Shown: positions 25,351-34,100, counted from the stretch's first letter. The stretch is DNA of 43,000 nucleotides from Bacteroidota bacterium (GCA_014860565.1 JACZJN010000134.1:1-43000); one strand, 5' to 3'. Program-made: numbers and translations. The notes: generated from the letters alone by a model not told the origin.

Positions 25351-26027
25351 TGCAGAACCTGCGCCCCATATCGAGAGTCCTTGCGGCCGCGGCATTGATG
25401 TGCTTTGCTGCATTTCTTCTTGTCCGCTGTGATTTTCCCTCCGACCCACCGCTGAAATCCAGCACCACCGATCCTCCGGCCGTTGAGCCAACAGATTCAA
25501 CCGGCGTTCTCCTGCCGCTGTCGCGGCATATCCAGTGGGTATATCTTTTCGAGGCACCGCCTCGTCCAGTATCCGCTCCGCGCATTGTGTCGCCGCGTGA
25601 ACTCGATTTCGAAGGCAGCCACTTTTACTACGTCCCCTACACATCGACCATGGGCGGACCGGGCAGCCTGCGCGTCGCCTTCCCGGTGCTGCTGCGAAAC
25701 GACAGCCTGGGACTGAGCTTCTATCAGCCTGTTCGAGCCGAAGACACGCTCTCTATTTCGCTGCGGCCGAAATTCATGTTCACCCTTCCGTACCCTGCCC
25801 GTGAAGGGAAAATGTATACCGGACGCAACCCGGAGTTCTCCGTACGCATGACGAACAAGGATACCCTTGTCACGATGTACAATCACCCGGTCTCCCTCCC
25901 CTGTCATCGTTATGAAGTATGGCGCGGTGCTCGGGTCATCACCGTACTGTACGTCGTGCCCGGATTGTGCATTCTCCGCGTCGAAGAGGATGATATGGTA
26001 TATCATACCATCGGCTGGTCGATCTGA
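25350..26027 (+). CDS. Hypothetical exported protein, possible lipoprotein (module 2)
   Basis: A 225-residue protein not matched to a family I know. The ATG at 25350 overlaps the preceding stop (TGATG), so it is translationally coupled to the barrel gene; a much longer frame upstream to 25008 runs antiparallel in sense to nothing and is an alternative-frame artefact. The N-terminus MQNLRPISRVLAAAALMCFA and on to VRCDFPSD is a signal sequence; Cys27 is a possible lipidation site although LVRC is a poor lipobox. The rest is beta-rich with no low-complexity repeat beyond a Pro/Thr-rich linker (35-55). Its fixed position as the last gene suggests it acts with the barrel and anti-sigma proteins. 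Confidence 0.8.
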   Translation: MQNLRPISRVLAAAALMCFAAFLLVRCDFPSDPPLKSSTTDPPAVEPTDSTGVLLPLSRHIQWVYLFEAPPRPVSAPRIVSPRELDFEGSHFYYVPYTSTMGGPGSLRVAFPVLLRNDSLGLSFYQPVRAEDTLSISLRPKFMFTLPYPAREGKMYTGRNPEFSVRMTNKDTLVTMYNHPVSLPCHRYEVWRGARVITVLYVVPGLCILRVEEDDMVYHTIGWSI

Positions 26028-26069
26028 TCCTCCTCTTTCCCTCCTCCGCATTTATCACCATATTTGCTC

Positions 26070-27197
26070 ATGCAAGAGTCCCTTGGCCTGGCCATATGCT
26101 GCACGACCTATTCCCTGGGAGGGATTGAACTCAATGTTCTGCGCCTGGCAACATGGATGCAGGCGCGAGGACATCGCTGCCTGATCATCGGCGCGGCTAA
26201 CTCCCCTCTTGTTGATCGCGCACGGGTTGACGGGATCCCCGTGCTCGAACTCACCGCACGAGGCAGATACACGGTCGTGCGTTCAGCACGACAGCTCGCG
26301 AGGACCCTCCAGCGTGAACGCATCGGAACGCTCATCCTGAATGTCAACCGGGATCTGCTGCTCGGTGTGCTGACCAAACGCGCGACTGGGAATGCCCTCG
26401 CCCTTGTGCACACACAGCACATGCAATTCGGACATGCGAAAACGGATATCATCCATCGCTGGCAGCACCGCCAGCTCGATGCGTGGATCTCGCCACTGCC
26501 TTCTCTTGCCGAGCAAACCCGCCGGTTGACAAGTGTTCCAGCGGAGAGGATTCATCAGATCCCCTTCGGCATTGATCTCAAACCACTGCTCAACGCACCT
26601 TCACGGGAAGCGGCCCGTGCCGCACTGCAGCTCCCTCAGGATGTTTTTCTGGCAGGCGTCGTCGGACGTCTTGACCGCGGCAAGGGGCAGGAATATCTCA
26701 TCCGCGCGGCAGCCAATCTGCGAGCGGACGGCGTCGACCTTCATCTGCTGCTTGTGGGGGAGGAGACACGCGGAGAGCATCAGGGCTATGGGCACGAACT
26801 TCACATGCTGGTAAAAGAGCTGCATTTGGGAGACCGTGTGCACTTCCTCGGCTTCATCCAGGATGCATCCGTTGCGTACGCCGCCATGGATGTTTTTACG
26901 CTGACGTCCATATCGGAGACCTACGGCATGGTCACTATCGAAGCCATGGCGGCCGGCTGTCCGGTGATCGCGACCAATGGCGGTGGTACTCCCGACCTCG
27001 TGGGGGGCGGCGACACCGTGCTGCTGATTCCACCCGCAAACACAAACGCCCTGGCAGAGGCGCTTCTGCGCATCCAGCAGGACCCGGCGTTGGCCTCACA
27101 ACTTCGCACCTCCGGCCGCGCGTATGCACTACGCTACTTCAGCCATGACGCACAATGTGATGCAATTGAACAGCTTGTCGAACGCATTCGTCGTTAG
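26070..27197 (+). CDS. Glycosyltransferase, GT4 family
   Basis: A 375-residue cytoplasmic GT-B glycosyltransferase expected to transfer a sugar from a nucleotide sugar to a glycan or lipid-linked acceptor. The N-terminal Rossmann half shows CTTYSLGGIELNVLRLATWM (11-30), and the C-terminal half shows GVVGRLDRGKGQEYLI (196-211) and the nucleotide-binding EX7E motif ETYGMVTIE (E283 and E291) followed by AMAAGCPVIATNGGGTPDLV. The start is set at ATG 26070; an in-frame TTG at 26064 is the alternative. It begins 42 bases after the lipoprotein gene and may be read from that operon or its own promoter. The acceptor is unknown; surface polysaccharide or LPS synthesis is likely. A second GT4 gene lies on the other strand at 27769. 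Confidence 0.92.
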   Translation: MQESLGLAICCTTYSLGGIELNVLRLATWMQARGHRCLIIGAANSPLVDRARVDGIPVLELTARGRYTVVRSARQLARTLQRERIGTLILNVNRDLLLGVLTKRATGNALALVHTQHMQFGHAKTDIIHRWQHRQLDAWISPLPSLAEQTRRLTSVPAERIHQIPFGIDLKPLLNAPSREAARAALQLPQDVFLAGVVGRLDRGKGQEYLIRAAANLRADGVDLHLLLVGEETRGEHQGYGHELHMLVKELHLGDRVHFLGFIQDASVAYAAMDVFTLTSISETYGMVTIEAMAAGCPVIATNGGGTPDLVGGGDTVLLIPPANTNALAEALLRIQQDPALASQLRTSGRAYALRYFSHDAQCDAIEQLVERIRR

Positions 27198-27260
27198 ATG
27201 TGTTTTTCAATTAGGCGCAATACAACATTCCATGTTTCACTAATTGAGAGTTGTCCACCC

Positions 27261-27710
27261 ATGAAAAAATCGATCATTGCCATAAGCGCGCTCGTTGTGT
27301 TTTCCGCATGCGGCCAGAAACAGGATCAGCAAGCCCAGTCCACCTCCGAGCAACCGGCCGCCGTCGCTGCACAGCCTGCGGCCCAGCGGGACGTCTCCAC
27401 CGCGACGCTTGTTAAAATAGATGAAGATATCCAGAAGTATGCCGACGATGTCGATGCCGCAAAAGCAGCATACGACGGCGCAAAAAACGATGGAAACAAG
27501 GCGAAGCTGACTACTGCATATGTTGCATTCGGCGATTACATGCAATACGAAAGCAGTGTCTCTCCGCGCGAAGGCAAATACCACCGTGCACTGCTCGAGT
27601 ATCGGCACGCGCTGGACCTCGACCCCACGAATCAGAAAGTCGTCGGGGAAATCACACAGATCGAGGATATTTACCGCAGCATGGGACGCCCCATTCCCGG
27701 CCAGGAATAA
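27261..27710 (+). CDS. Small lipoprotein with tetratricopeptide-like helices
   Basis: A 149-residue protein starting at ATG 27261. MKKSIIAISALVVFSACGQK is a lipoprotein signal with lipobox Cys17. A Gln/Ala-rich linker (19-45) follows, then an alpha-helical region whose last 60 residues (YHRALLEYRHALDLDPTNQKVVGEITQIEDIYRSMGR) have the W/Y-A-L-D-P spacing of a single tetratricopeptide repeat. It is probably a periplasm-facing scaffold protein; no partner can be named. The 63 bases upstream contain no convincing ribosome site. A terminator follows at 27732. Confidence 0.85.
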   Translation: MKKSIIAISALVVFSACGQKQDQQAQSTSEQPAAVAAQPAAQRDVSTATLVKIDEDIQKYADDVDAAKAAYDGAKNDGNKAKLTTAYVAFGDYMQYESSVSPREGKYHRALLEYRHALDLDPTNQKVVGEITQIEDIYRSMGRPIPGQE

Positions 27711-27731
27711 TCAAGTACACATCCGATTGTT

Positions 27732-27760
27732 AAAAGGCGGCAGTATCACTGTCGCCTTTT
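27732..27760 (+). terminator. Intrinsic terminator between convergent genes
   Basis: AAAAGGCGGCAGT (27732-27744) and ACTGTCGCCTTTT (27748-27760) pair with one G-T, ending in a short T-run. The A-run at the other end lets it work on the minus strand too, after the GT4 gene at 27769. Confidence 0.7.
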
Positions 27761-27768
27761 CCATTACA

Positions 27769-28845
27769 TCACTTTCGAGGGAGTTGTCGATATACGTCTG
27801 CTGTCTCCGCGCACATCCGGAGCATATCATGCTCCTCACGTACCAGTTCCCTGCCACGCAATCCCATGCTGCGCATACGTTCCCGTTCGTTCATTGCCTG
27901 CGAGAGCGCCGACGCCAATGCAGCGGCATCCCCCACGGGGAAGGTCCGTCCGGTCAGTCCGGGGAGAACCAGCTGCGCAAGGATTCTAATATCACTCGCG
28001 ATGACCGGTATGCCCAGTGCCATGGCTTCGAGCGGTGTGTACGGAGCACTGTCCAAACCCAGTGATGGAAACAACAGTGCCGTCGCCCCGGCGATCAGCG
28101 GAGCCGTGTCACGAACATAGCCATGCAATCGTACGGTCCCGGATTCAAAATTCGATGCAACACGCTCCTCCAGCCAATGGAAGAGCGGTCCGTCACCGAT
28201 TACATCGACGAAAGGCAGGCAATCCCTCTCCTTCTGCAGGAGCAGCAGTGCATCATAGAGCACGCGCACGCCCTTCTCTTCACACAATCGTCCCGCAAAA
28301 CAGAACCGGGCCGACTGATCAAGTGCGATGGAGGGAAGTGCGGGTATCGTGACGCCATGTGCAACAACATGAAGCCGGCGCGAGTCCGAAGCGCGTGCAT
28401 GCGCCAGAAAGTGATCACGCACCGCCGCGCCAGGGGCGATGATATCGTCGGGATACCAGGGAAGCCAGCGCATATCATCGAAGGTGTTGTGCGCGGTGTA
28501 GAGTCGTCGAACACGACTGCCGCGTGCCGCCAGGCTGCCGAGCATCGTTGCATAACGGCTGTGCATATGCAGGATTTGCACTTGCTCTCCCTGGATTAGC
28601 TCGCGAAGAATGCGAAGGGAGTCGAGAAAACCAGAAGGTGATTTTCTGCCGCCCGCTGCTGCATACAGTGGAAGATGGACCGTGCGGACATCGTCATGCA
28701 GGGGGTCTTGTTCAGGCAGCCACGCAGCAATGATGGAACGAATGCCGTGTGCTGTCAGGCCATCCGCCAGGTCAAGCACATGCCTGCGCACGCCTCCCCA
28801 CTCCATGGTGTTGACGAGATGCAGCACTGTCTGTGTTTCACTCAT
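27769..28845 (-). CDS. Glycosyltransferase, GT4 family
   Basis: A 358-residue GT-B glycosyltransferase. The N-terminal half has NTMEWGGVRRHVLDLADGL (acceptor-side loop) and LHMHSRYATMLG; the C-terminal half has RFCFAGRLCEEKGVRVLYDA and the donor-binding motif LFPSLGLDSAPYTPLEAMALGIPVIASD, where the usual first Glu of EX7E is replaced by Asp in DSAPYTPLE. Many GT4 enzymes accept variation here, so this is not proof of inactivity. Its ATG overlaps the amylase stop by 4 bases (28842-28845), so it is translated with the GH13 gene. The pairing suggests both act on the same alpha-glucan, but the acceptor is unknown. Confidence 0.9.
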   Translation of the reverse strand: MSETQTVLHLVNTMEWGGVRRHVLDLADGLTAHGIRSIIAAWLPEQDPLHDDVRTVHLPLYAAAGGRKSPSGFLDSLRILRELIQGEQVQILHMHSRYATMLGSLAARGSRVRRLYTAHNTFDDMRWLPWYPDDIIAPGAAVRDHFLAHARASDSRRLHVVAHGVTIPALPSIALDQSARFCFAGRLCEEKGVRVLYDALLLLQKERDCLPFVDVIGDGPLFHWLEERVASNFESGTVRLHGYVRDTAPLIAGATALLFPSLGLDSAPYTPLEAMALGIPVIASDIRILAQLVLPGLTGRTFPVGDAAALASALSQAMNERERMRSMGLRGRELVREEHDMLRMCAETADVYRQLPRK

Positions 28846-30434
28846 GGCTTCTGGCGCTCCTCGAGCAGCCAGGCCACTCTTCCCGGACTGACGTGAAGCC
28901 GGCCTTCCGCGGAGAGAAGTCCAGCGGATTCAGGCCAGAGCTGCCAGCGCGTTCCCTCGGGGACGCTCCAGTCCTGCGTCTCCCCGGATGCGTTGTAGAT
29001 GATGAAAGCATGTTGCGAGCCATGGCTGCGCCGCAGCACAAGCAGCTGCCGCATCGTATCTGTCAGCGCGACCGTGCAATCGCCCTGGCGGAGAATCCCG
29101 TGACGCGCGCGCAGTTCGTTGAGCTGGAGAATATGACGGAACATCGCGGCGCTGCTGTCGAAGGCATCGCCCGACGGCTCTGCGCCCTTCCATCCATGAG
29201 CGAACATGGATTCGCGATTCTGCCAGTCGGGCCCTGTTCCGCCGCGGAAATTCTGCTCAGTCCCATAATAGAGAAGAGGAGTTCCCTGCAGGCCATACAG
29301 GAATGTCAGTGCTTCTCGCATTCGCGCAGTGTTGCCGTCGGCAACCGCAAGGAAGCGCGACTTGTCATGGTTATCGATGAAGATCATTTGAAGCGGTCGG
29401 CTTGCAGGAGCGTACAGCGACAGGTTTTCCACGCTGTGTGCGATGCGTTCAACCGAGGCGCCCCGGCCGAACACGTCGCGCATCGCTTCCGCCATGCTGA
29501 AATTGAACACCGCATCGAAGCCGCGACGGCCTTGGCCGTCCGACCGTGTATAGCTGGCGCATTTTTCGTCGTCGCCGGAAAACACCTCCCCAAAGATAAA
29601 AAAGTCCTTTTCCCCGATTTCCAGGGCATGCCGCCGCATCGCATGCAGCCAGGCATACCAGAAGGACATTTCAACGTGTTTGACCGTATCGACGCGATAT
29701 CCGTCGCAGCCGCTCTGCTCCATCCACCACGACCAGATCTCTATCATGATCGCCAGCACGCGCGGGTCCTCGGTGCGAAGGTCGTCGAGACTACCGGGTA
29801 ATTCGCCCAGCACCTGATACGGATCCGACCATTCCCTCACCTCGCCGAAATTATGGTACAGCGACAGATCCTGAAGCGCCCGCGGCGTCGGGAGCTGTGT
29901 ACTGTCTTTCCAGACCAGAGTATATCCGCTGTCATTCCAGGCCCACCCCCCCTCGACCGTCCCGATCCGCGGTCCGGTGTGATTGCACACAACGTCGAGA
30001 TACACCCTCATTCCCCGTTCATGCGCGCTGCGAACAAGACGCTGCAGATCCTCCATGGTACCGAGCCGCGGGTCGACACGTTTGAAATGCTGTATCCAAT
30101 ATCCGTGGAATGCGCCGGGGACATTCATCTGAACAGGAGTAATCCATATCGCGTTGATCCCCAATTGTTGAAGATATGGAAGCCGACGCTCGATGCCTTT
30201 AAGATCGCCACCTTGCACCGCGAGAGGATTTCGGTTGTCGCACACCCCGTTTGCATTATTATTGGCCGCATCCCCGTCATCGAAACGGTCGGGCATAATC
30301 AGGTACATGCGCAAATCATCAATCTGCGCGAGTTCGGGAGATCCAGTCCCACTGCGGAACAGGGTCATCGCCACCGCGGCTGTGAGCAGGAAAACGGCCG
30401 TTTTCCCGAGGAGAAGACTTCGTGTCTGCTTCAT
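28842..30434 (-). CDS. Alpha-amylase-family glycoside hydrolase (GH13), exported
   Basis: A 530-residue GH13 enzyme that would cut or rearrange alpha-1,4-glucans such as starch or maltodextrin. The start at 30434 gives a signal peptide or membrane anchor (MKQTRSLLLGKTAVFLLTAA). All four family motifs are present: region I DVVCNHTGP (147-155), region II GYRVDTVKH with nucleophile Asp249, region III FGEVFSGDD with acid/base Glu283, and region IV FIDNHD with His356 and Asp357. The C-terminal beta-domain runs from about 440. The length matches periplasmic alpha-amylases. The GT4 gene follows with a 4-base overlap. The exact activity (amylase, cyclodextrinase, maltogenic) cannot be told. The start lies 80 bases from the divergent histidine kinase gene, sharing its upstream region. 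Confidence 0.93.
   Translation of the reverse strand: MKQTRSLLLGKTAVFLLTAAVAMTLFRSGTGSPELAQIDDLRMYLIMPDRFDDGDAANNNANGVCDNRNPLAVQGGDLKGIERRLPYLQQLGINAIWITPVQMNVPGAFHGYWIQHFKRVDPRLGTMEDLQRLVRSAHERGMRVYLDVVCNHTGPRIGTVEGGWAWNDSGYTLVWKDSTQLPTPRALQDLSLYHNFGEVREWSDPYQVLGELPGSLDDLRTEDPRVLAIMIEIWSWWMEQSGCDGYRVDTVKHVEMSFWYAWLHAMRRHALEIGEKDFFIFGEVFSGDDEKCASYTRSDGQGRRGFDAVFNFSMAEAMRDVFGRGASVERIAHSVENLSLYAPASRPLQMIFIDNHDKSRFLAVADGNTARMREALTFLYGLQGTPLLYYGTEQNFRGGTGPDWQNRESMFAHGWKGAEPSGDAFDSSAAMFRHILQLNELRARHGILRQGDCTVALTDTMRQLLVLRRSHGSQHAFIIYNASGETQDWSVPEGTRWQLWPESAGLLSAEGRLHVSPGRVAWLLEERQKP
30389..30406. repeat. 18-base perfect palindrome in the 5' part of the amylase gene
   Basis: GGAAAACGGCCGTTTTCC is its own reverse complement. 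It lies inside the amylase signal-peptide codons and about 50 bases upstream of a candidate sigma-54 promoter for the kinase. It could be an activator-binding site or a coincidence of codons. Confidence 0.45.
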
Positions 30435-30456
30435 GCGCGCTTCCGGCTTTTCGTTC

Positions 30457-30472
30457 TGGCATGAAATGTGCT
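30457..30472 (+). promoter_or_regulatory. Candidate sigma-54 promoter of the histidine kinase/regulator genes
   Basis: TGGCATGAAATGTGCT matches the -24/-12 consensus TGGCACG-N4-TTGCW at 14 of the 12 core plus flank positions that matter: GG at 30458-30459 and GC at 30470-30471 are spaced exactly 10 bases apart. Transcription would start near 30483, 32 bases before the kinase ATG. Confidence 0.6.
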
Positions 30473-30514
30473 TTTTACATCGCTGCATGTTAATATGCGA
30501 CTACGAGTACATCC

Positions 30515-32566
30515 ATGCAACGCATACGCCAATTGTCTTCACGATCAAAACTCCTCCTGGCCGGGCTCTCCGTGCTGGCGGTGACCATCACGCTCTTTGT
30601 GTGGTTTGAAGTCTCCCAGAGCCGTGAGGAACTGCTGCATTTCGTGGAGACTGAAGCAGAAGTGCTGATAGAGACAGTCAATCGCAGCAGCATCACCACG
30701 GTGGCTGCAAACGCGGAACTCGAGCAGGCCATTATCGACCGCCTCCGGCTGGCGGCAAAACTTGTCGAATCGCGAAAAGAACCAACAGGAACTGCGCCGC
30801 TGAAGAATCTCGCTGGCGAGATCTCCGTTGACTTGCTGCTTGTCTTCGATGGAAACGGCGCGGTGACGGCTGCGAACATCCCGCTCCCCAGGGCTGCAGA
30901 CAAGGCGATTCCGGATACTCCCTTCTTCACCGATGTGCTGCAGCCGGTGTTGCGCGGAGAATATGCATGGCTCGCACAGGGGGGCGTCAATACTCCCTGG
31001 TCCGACCAGGCGATGTACGTGTTTGTCCAGGAGCGGGAAACGCATCCTGGCGCGGTACTCCTCGCCATCTCCTCCTCCACGATGCTCGAAATGAGGCGGC
31101 GGCTTGGCATTGGCAAGCTCCTGCGCGATATCGGCACCGCTGCGGGAATCGAATTTGTCGTACTGCAGGATAATGACGGCATCCTCACAGCCAGCGAAGG
31201 TATTCAAGACATGAGCGCGATCGCGACGGATGCCTTTCTGCGCTCCGCGTGGGCATCGGACAGCACGTGCACGCGCATCGTCGATTACAAAAACATACCG
31301 GTGTTTGAAGTGGTCAAACGCCTGCAGCTCGAGGAACAAGGGATGGCCCTCATGCGCATCGGACTCTCGCTCGAACATGTCCGCAGTATCCAGCAGCGCT
31401 CGATGCACAGGGTCGTGTTCATCGCGATTGGGTTCTTCATCACGGCAGCCATTCTCCTCTTTCTGCTTCACACCCGCCAGCGCTTCGGAATCCTGCAGCA
31501 GGAGCACCGGAAAGTGCGCAGTTATACCGGCCTCGTGCTCGACAATATCGCGGATGCCGTCGTCGCCACCGATGCCCTCGGCGTGATCACGGTGTTCAAC
31601 CAGACTGCGGCCCGACTGTTCGCTTTGGAGGCGGACGCAGTGCTCGGGCGTCCGTGCCATGAGATCTGCAGGGATGATACGCTCCGTCTACAGCACACAC
31701 GCGGCAACGCTGTCGCCATACCATACGAAGAAACAACGCTGAAACGAAAAGACGGAGATACGCGCACGCTGGCGGTGAGCACTTCGGTGATCCATGACGA
31801 CGGCGGAGCGGTAGAGACGATCGTCGCAATAGCGCGAGATATCACCGAGCAGCGCCGTATTCAAGAGCAGCTGCAGCGCAAGGATCGCGTCACCGCGATG
31901 GGTGAACTTGCCGGCGGCATCGCACATGAAATCCGCAACCCGCTCAACGCCATCAACATCATCGCGCAGCGATTTCAGAGCGAGTTCATTCCTGCTGAGG
32001 ATGCAGAAGAATACCTGCAACTCACGCGCACGGTGCGATCGGAAGTGCAGCGCGTCAATACCATCATCACCCAGTTCCTCGACTTCGCACGTCCTGCGCG
32101 CCTGGCGCTGCACCCGTGCGAAGTCCATGCGCTGCTGCGCGAAAGCTCGGAGGTCATCAGCAGCCAGGCAGCGTACAAGGGCATTCAGCTTGAATTGCTG
32201 GCGGACGAGGGCCTGATCGTCATGGCCGACCGCGCGAAAATGCAGCAGGTCCTGCTCAACATTTTCCAGAATGCAATCGAGGCACTGACGGAAGGCGGGA
32301 TAATCAAAACCGTCGCATGCCGCCGCGGCACACAGATTGCGATCACGATTTCGGACAATGGTCCAGGCATCCCGGAAGAAACGAGAAAAAAAATCTTCAA
32401 TCTGTATTTCACCACGAAAGCGACGGGCACGGGACTCGGTCTGAGTATCGTACATCAGATCGTCAGCGAGCACGGCGGCGACATCACCGTGACCAGCGCC
32501 GAGGGCGCCGGCAGCACATTCCGGATTCTCCTCCCGGCAATTTCCGATACGCAGGAAGCAGTATGA
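30515..32566 (+). CDS. Membrane-bound sensor histidine kinase with periplasmic sensor and PAS domains
   Basis: A 683-residue kinase. Transmembrane helices at about 14-33 and 299-317 enclose a periplasmic sensor domain of about 265 residues that I cannot assign. A PAS domain (about 334-450: LDNIADAVVATDALGVITVFN) precedes the HisKA dimerisation domain with phosphoacceptor His471 in GGIAHEIRNPLNAINI. The HATPase domain (about 565-680) has QNAIEAL (N box), DNGPGIPEETRKKIF (G1) and TGTGLGLSIV (G2). This is the NtrB/ZraS type that partners NtrC-like regulators, and the matching regulator gene follows 75 bases later. A candidate sigma-54 promoter lies upstream, so the pair may activate itself. The signal is unknown; the periplasmic domain suggests an envelope or extracellular one. 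Confidence 0.95.
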   Translation: MQRIRQLSSRSKLLLAGLSVLAVTITLFVWFEVSQSREELLHFVETEAEVLIETVNRSSITTVAANAELEQAIIDRLRLAAKLVESRKEPTGTAPLKNLAGEISVDLLLVFDGNGAVTAANIPLPRAADKAIPDTPFFTDVLQPVLRGEYAWLAQGGVNTPWSDQAMYVFVQERETHPGAVLLAISSSTMLEMRRRLGIGKLLRDIGTAAGIEFVVLQDNDGILTASEGIQDMSAIATDAFLRSAWASDSTCTRIVDYKNIPVFEVVKRLQLEEQGMALMRIGLSLEHVRSIQQRSMHRVVFIAIGFFITAAILLFLLHTRQRFGILQQEHRKVRSYTGLVLDNIADAVVATDALGVITVFNQTAARLFALEADAVLGRPCHEICRDDTLRLQHTRGNAVAIPYEETTLKRKDGDTRTLAVSTSVIHDDGGAVETIVAIARDITEQRRIQEQLQRKDRVTAMGELAGGIAHEIRNPLNAINIIAQRFQSEFIPAEDAEEYLQLTRTVRSEVQRVNTIITQFLDFARPARLALHPCEVHALLRESSEVISSQAAYKGIQLELLADEGLIVMADRAKMQQVLLNIFQNAIEALTEGGIIKTVACRRGTQIAITISDNGPGIPEETRKKIFNLYFTTKATGTGLGLSIVHQIVSEHGGDITVTSAEGAGSTFRILLPAISDTQEAV

Positions 32567-32641
32567 TCCACATCTTCGCCGCACTCTCCGGCACCTTCCG
32601 CGCATCCCATATCAGAATGATCGAAACAGACAGAGCATCTC

Positions 32642-34009
32642 ATGAGTGAATTCAACATACTCGTTGTCGACGACGAGGAATCCCAGCGTGCGGCCATCGC
32701 CGGCTTTCTCAGGAAAAAAGGCTTTACCGTGGACGAGGCGGCAAACGGTCGTGATGCAATCACCTTCGTCCGCAGCCATCATATCGATCTCGTGCTCACC
32801 GACTTTCGCATGCCCGATCTCACTGGGGGAGACGTATTGCGAGCGGTGCGGGATATCAATCCGGATATTCCCGTCGTCGTAATTACCGCCTTTGGCAGCA
32901 TCGAAACCGCAGTGGACATCATGAAAACGGGGGCGTTCGACTATCTGCAGAAACCGGTTGAACTGGAAGAATTGCTACTCATCATCGGTCGCGCCCGCGA
33001 ACATTGCATGCTGGTGTCGGAAAATCGCCTTCTGCGCGCGCAGCTCGCCGAACGCTATTCCTTCGCAAACATCATCTCCCAAAGCGGACCGATGGAAGAA
33101 GTGCTCAATACTGCCGGACGCGTGGCCAACAGCAAGGCGTCGGTTCTGGTCCGCGGCGAGAGCGGGACCGGAAAAGAACTCATCGCCCGCGCCATCCACA
33201 CTGCCAGCGATCGAAGGGACAAGCCGTTCGTCGTCGTCAACTGTGCCGCACTGCCCGAGACTCTGTTCGAAAGCGAATTGTTCGGCCATGAGAAAGGCTC
33301 GTTTACCGGCGCCGACCGCCAGCGCATCGGCAAATTCGAGCAGGCGAACGGCGGCACGCTGTTTATCGATGAAGTGGGGGACATCCCGCTTCTGATACAG
33401 GTGAAGCTGCTGCGCGCGCTGCAGTTCGGACAAATCGAACGCGTCGGTGGTTCGGAGACGCTGCAGCTCGATGTACGCATCGTCGCCGCCACGAACCGCG
33501 ATCTTGAGAGTATGATCGCAGAAGGAAGCTTTCGGGAGGACCTCTACTACCGGCTGAATGTCGTCACCATTCCCCTGCCCGCGCTGCGCGACCGGCGCGA
33601 GGATATCGGCCCGCTGGTACAGGAGTTTATCACCAAATACGCTGATATTAACGGCAAAGCCGTCCGTTCCCTTTCCCATGAAGCGATGGACGCCCTCATG
33701 CGCTACGATTTTCCGGGGAATGTGCGTGAACTCGAGAACATCATGCAGCGTGCCGTGGTATTGACGCGCGACGACACGATAACCACGCGGGATCTCCCTC
33801 CCAATATCACAGCGGCTGTTGCCGCCCCGCTCGCTGGTGCGCCCGAGCTGCTTGAGCTGGGCGACCTGACCGAACGCGTCGAGTCGCTCGAGCGAATCCT
33901 CATCGACAAAGCGCTCGAGAAAAGCGGCGGCAACCAGGTCAGGGCGGCAGAAATCCTCGGGATTTCCGAGCGAACGCTGCGGTATAAACTCGCGAAACTC
34001 CGCGGTTGA
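32642..34009 (+). CDS. Sigma-54-dependent response regulator (NtrC/ZraR type)
   Basis: A 455-residue three-domain activator. Receiver domain 1-120: acidic pair D10/D11, phosphoacceptor Asp54 in LTDFRMPD, Lys in YLQKP. AAA+ domain about 142-380: Walker A GESGTGKE (172-179), the sigma-54-contact loop GSFTGA (219-224, the usual GAFTGA with Ala to Ser), Walker B GGTLFIDEVGD (237-247). The C-terminal Fis-type helix-turn-helix is GNQVRAAEILGISERTLRYK. On phosphorylation by the upstream kinase it should form an ATPase ring that opens sigma-54 promoters. Two such promoters are visible nearby, at 30457 and 34142. The Ser in the GAFTGA loop is found in other natural regulators. Confidence 0.95.
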   Translation: MSEFNILVVDDEESQRAAIAGFLRKKGFTVDEAANGRDAITFVRSHHIDLVLTDFRMPDLTGGDVLRAVRDINPDIPVVVITAFGSIETAVDIMKTGAFDYLQKPVELEELLLIIGRAREHCMLVSENRLLRAQLAERYSFANIISQSGPMEEVLNTAGRVANSKASVLVRGESGTGKELIARAIHTASDRRDKPFVVVNCAALPETLFESELFGHEKGSFTGADRQRIGKFEQANGGTLFIDEVGDIPLLIQVKLLRALQFGQIERVGGSETLQLDVRIVAATNRDLESMIAEGSFREDLYYRLNVVTIPLPALRDRREDIGPLVQEFITKYADINGKAVRSLSHEAMDALMRYDFPGNVRELENIMQRAVVLTRDDTITTRDLPPNITAAVAAPLAGAPELLELGDLTERVESLERILIDKALEKSGGNQVRAAEILGISERTLRYKLAKLRG

Positions 34010-34050
34010 ATCGATGTCAGCAGGAACGTGGATTCCGGTACAGATCGACA

Positions 34051-34100
34051 AATGCTGCCGCCCCGTTTCGACGATATTGTCGATTCACATCTGCAGCATT
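34051..34100. promoter_or_regulatory. Inverted repeat, candidate upstream activator site for the sigma-54 promoter
   Basis: AATGCTGC (34051-34058) and GCAGCATT (34093-34100) form an inverted repeat with a 34-base gap, enclosing a second one TCGAC / GTCGA (34068-34072, 34079-34083). They lie 42-91 bases upstream of the -24 element, where NtrC-type regulators normally bind. No T-run follows, so it is not an intrinsic terminator. Confidence 0.4.

Noticed and set aside
31688-32605. Minus-strand frame of 305 codons inside the kinase gene
   Set aside because: It is the antisense frame of a well-supported histidine kinase; no motif recognised.
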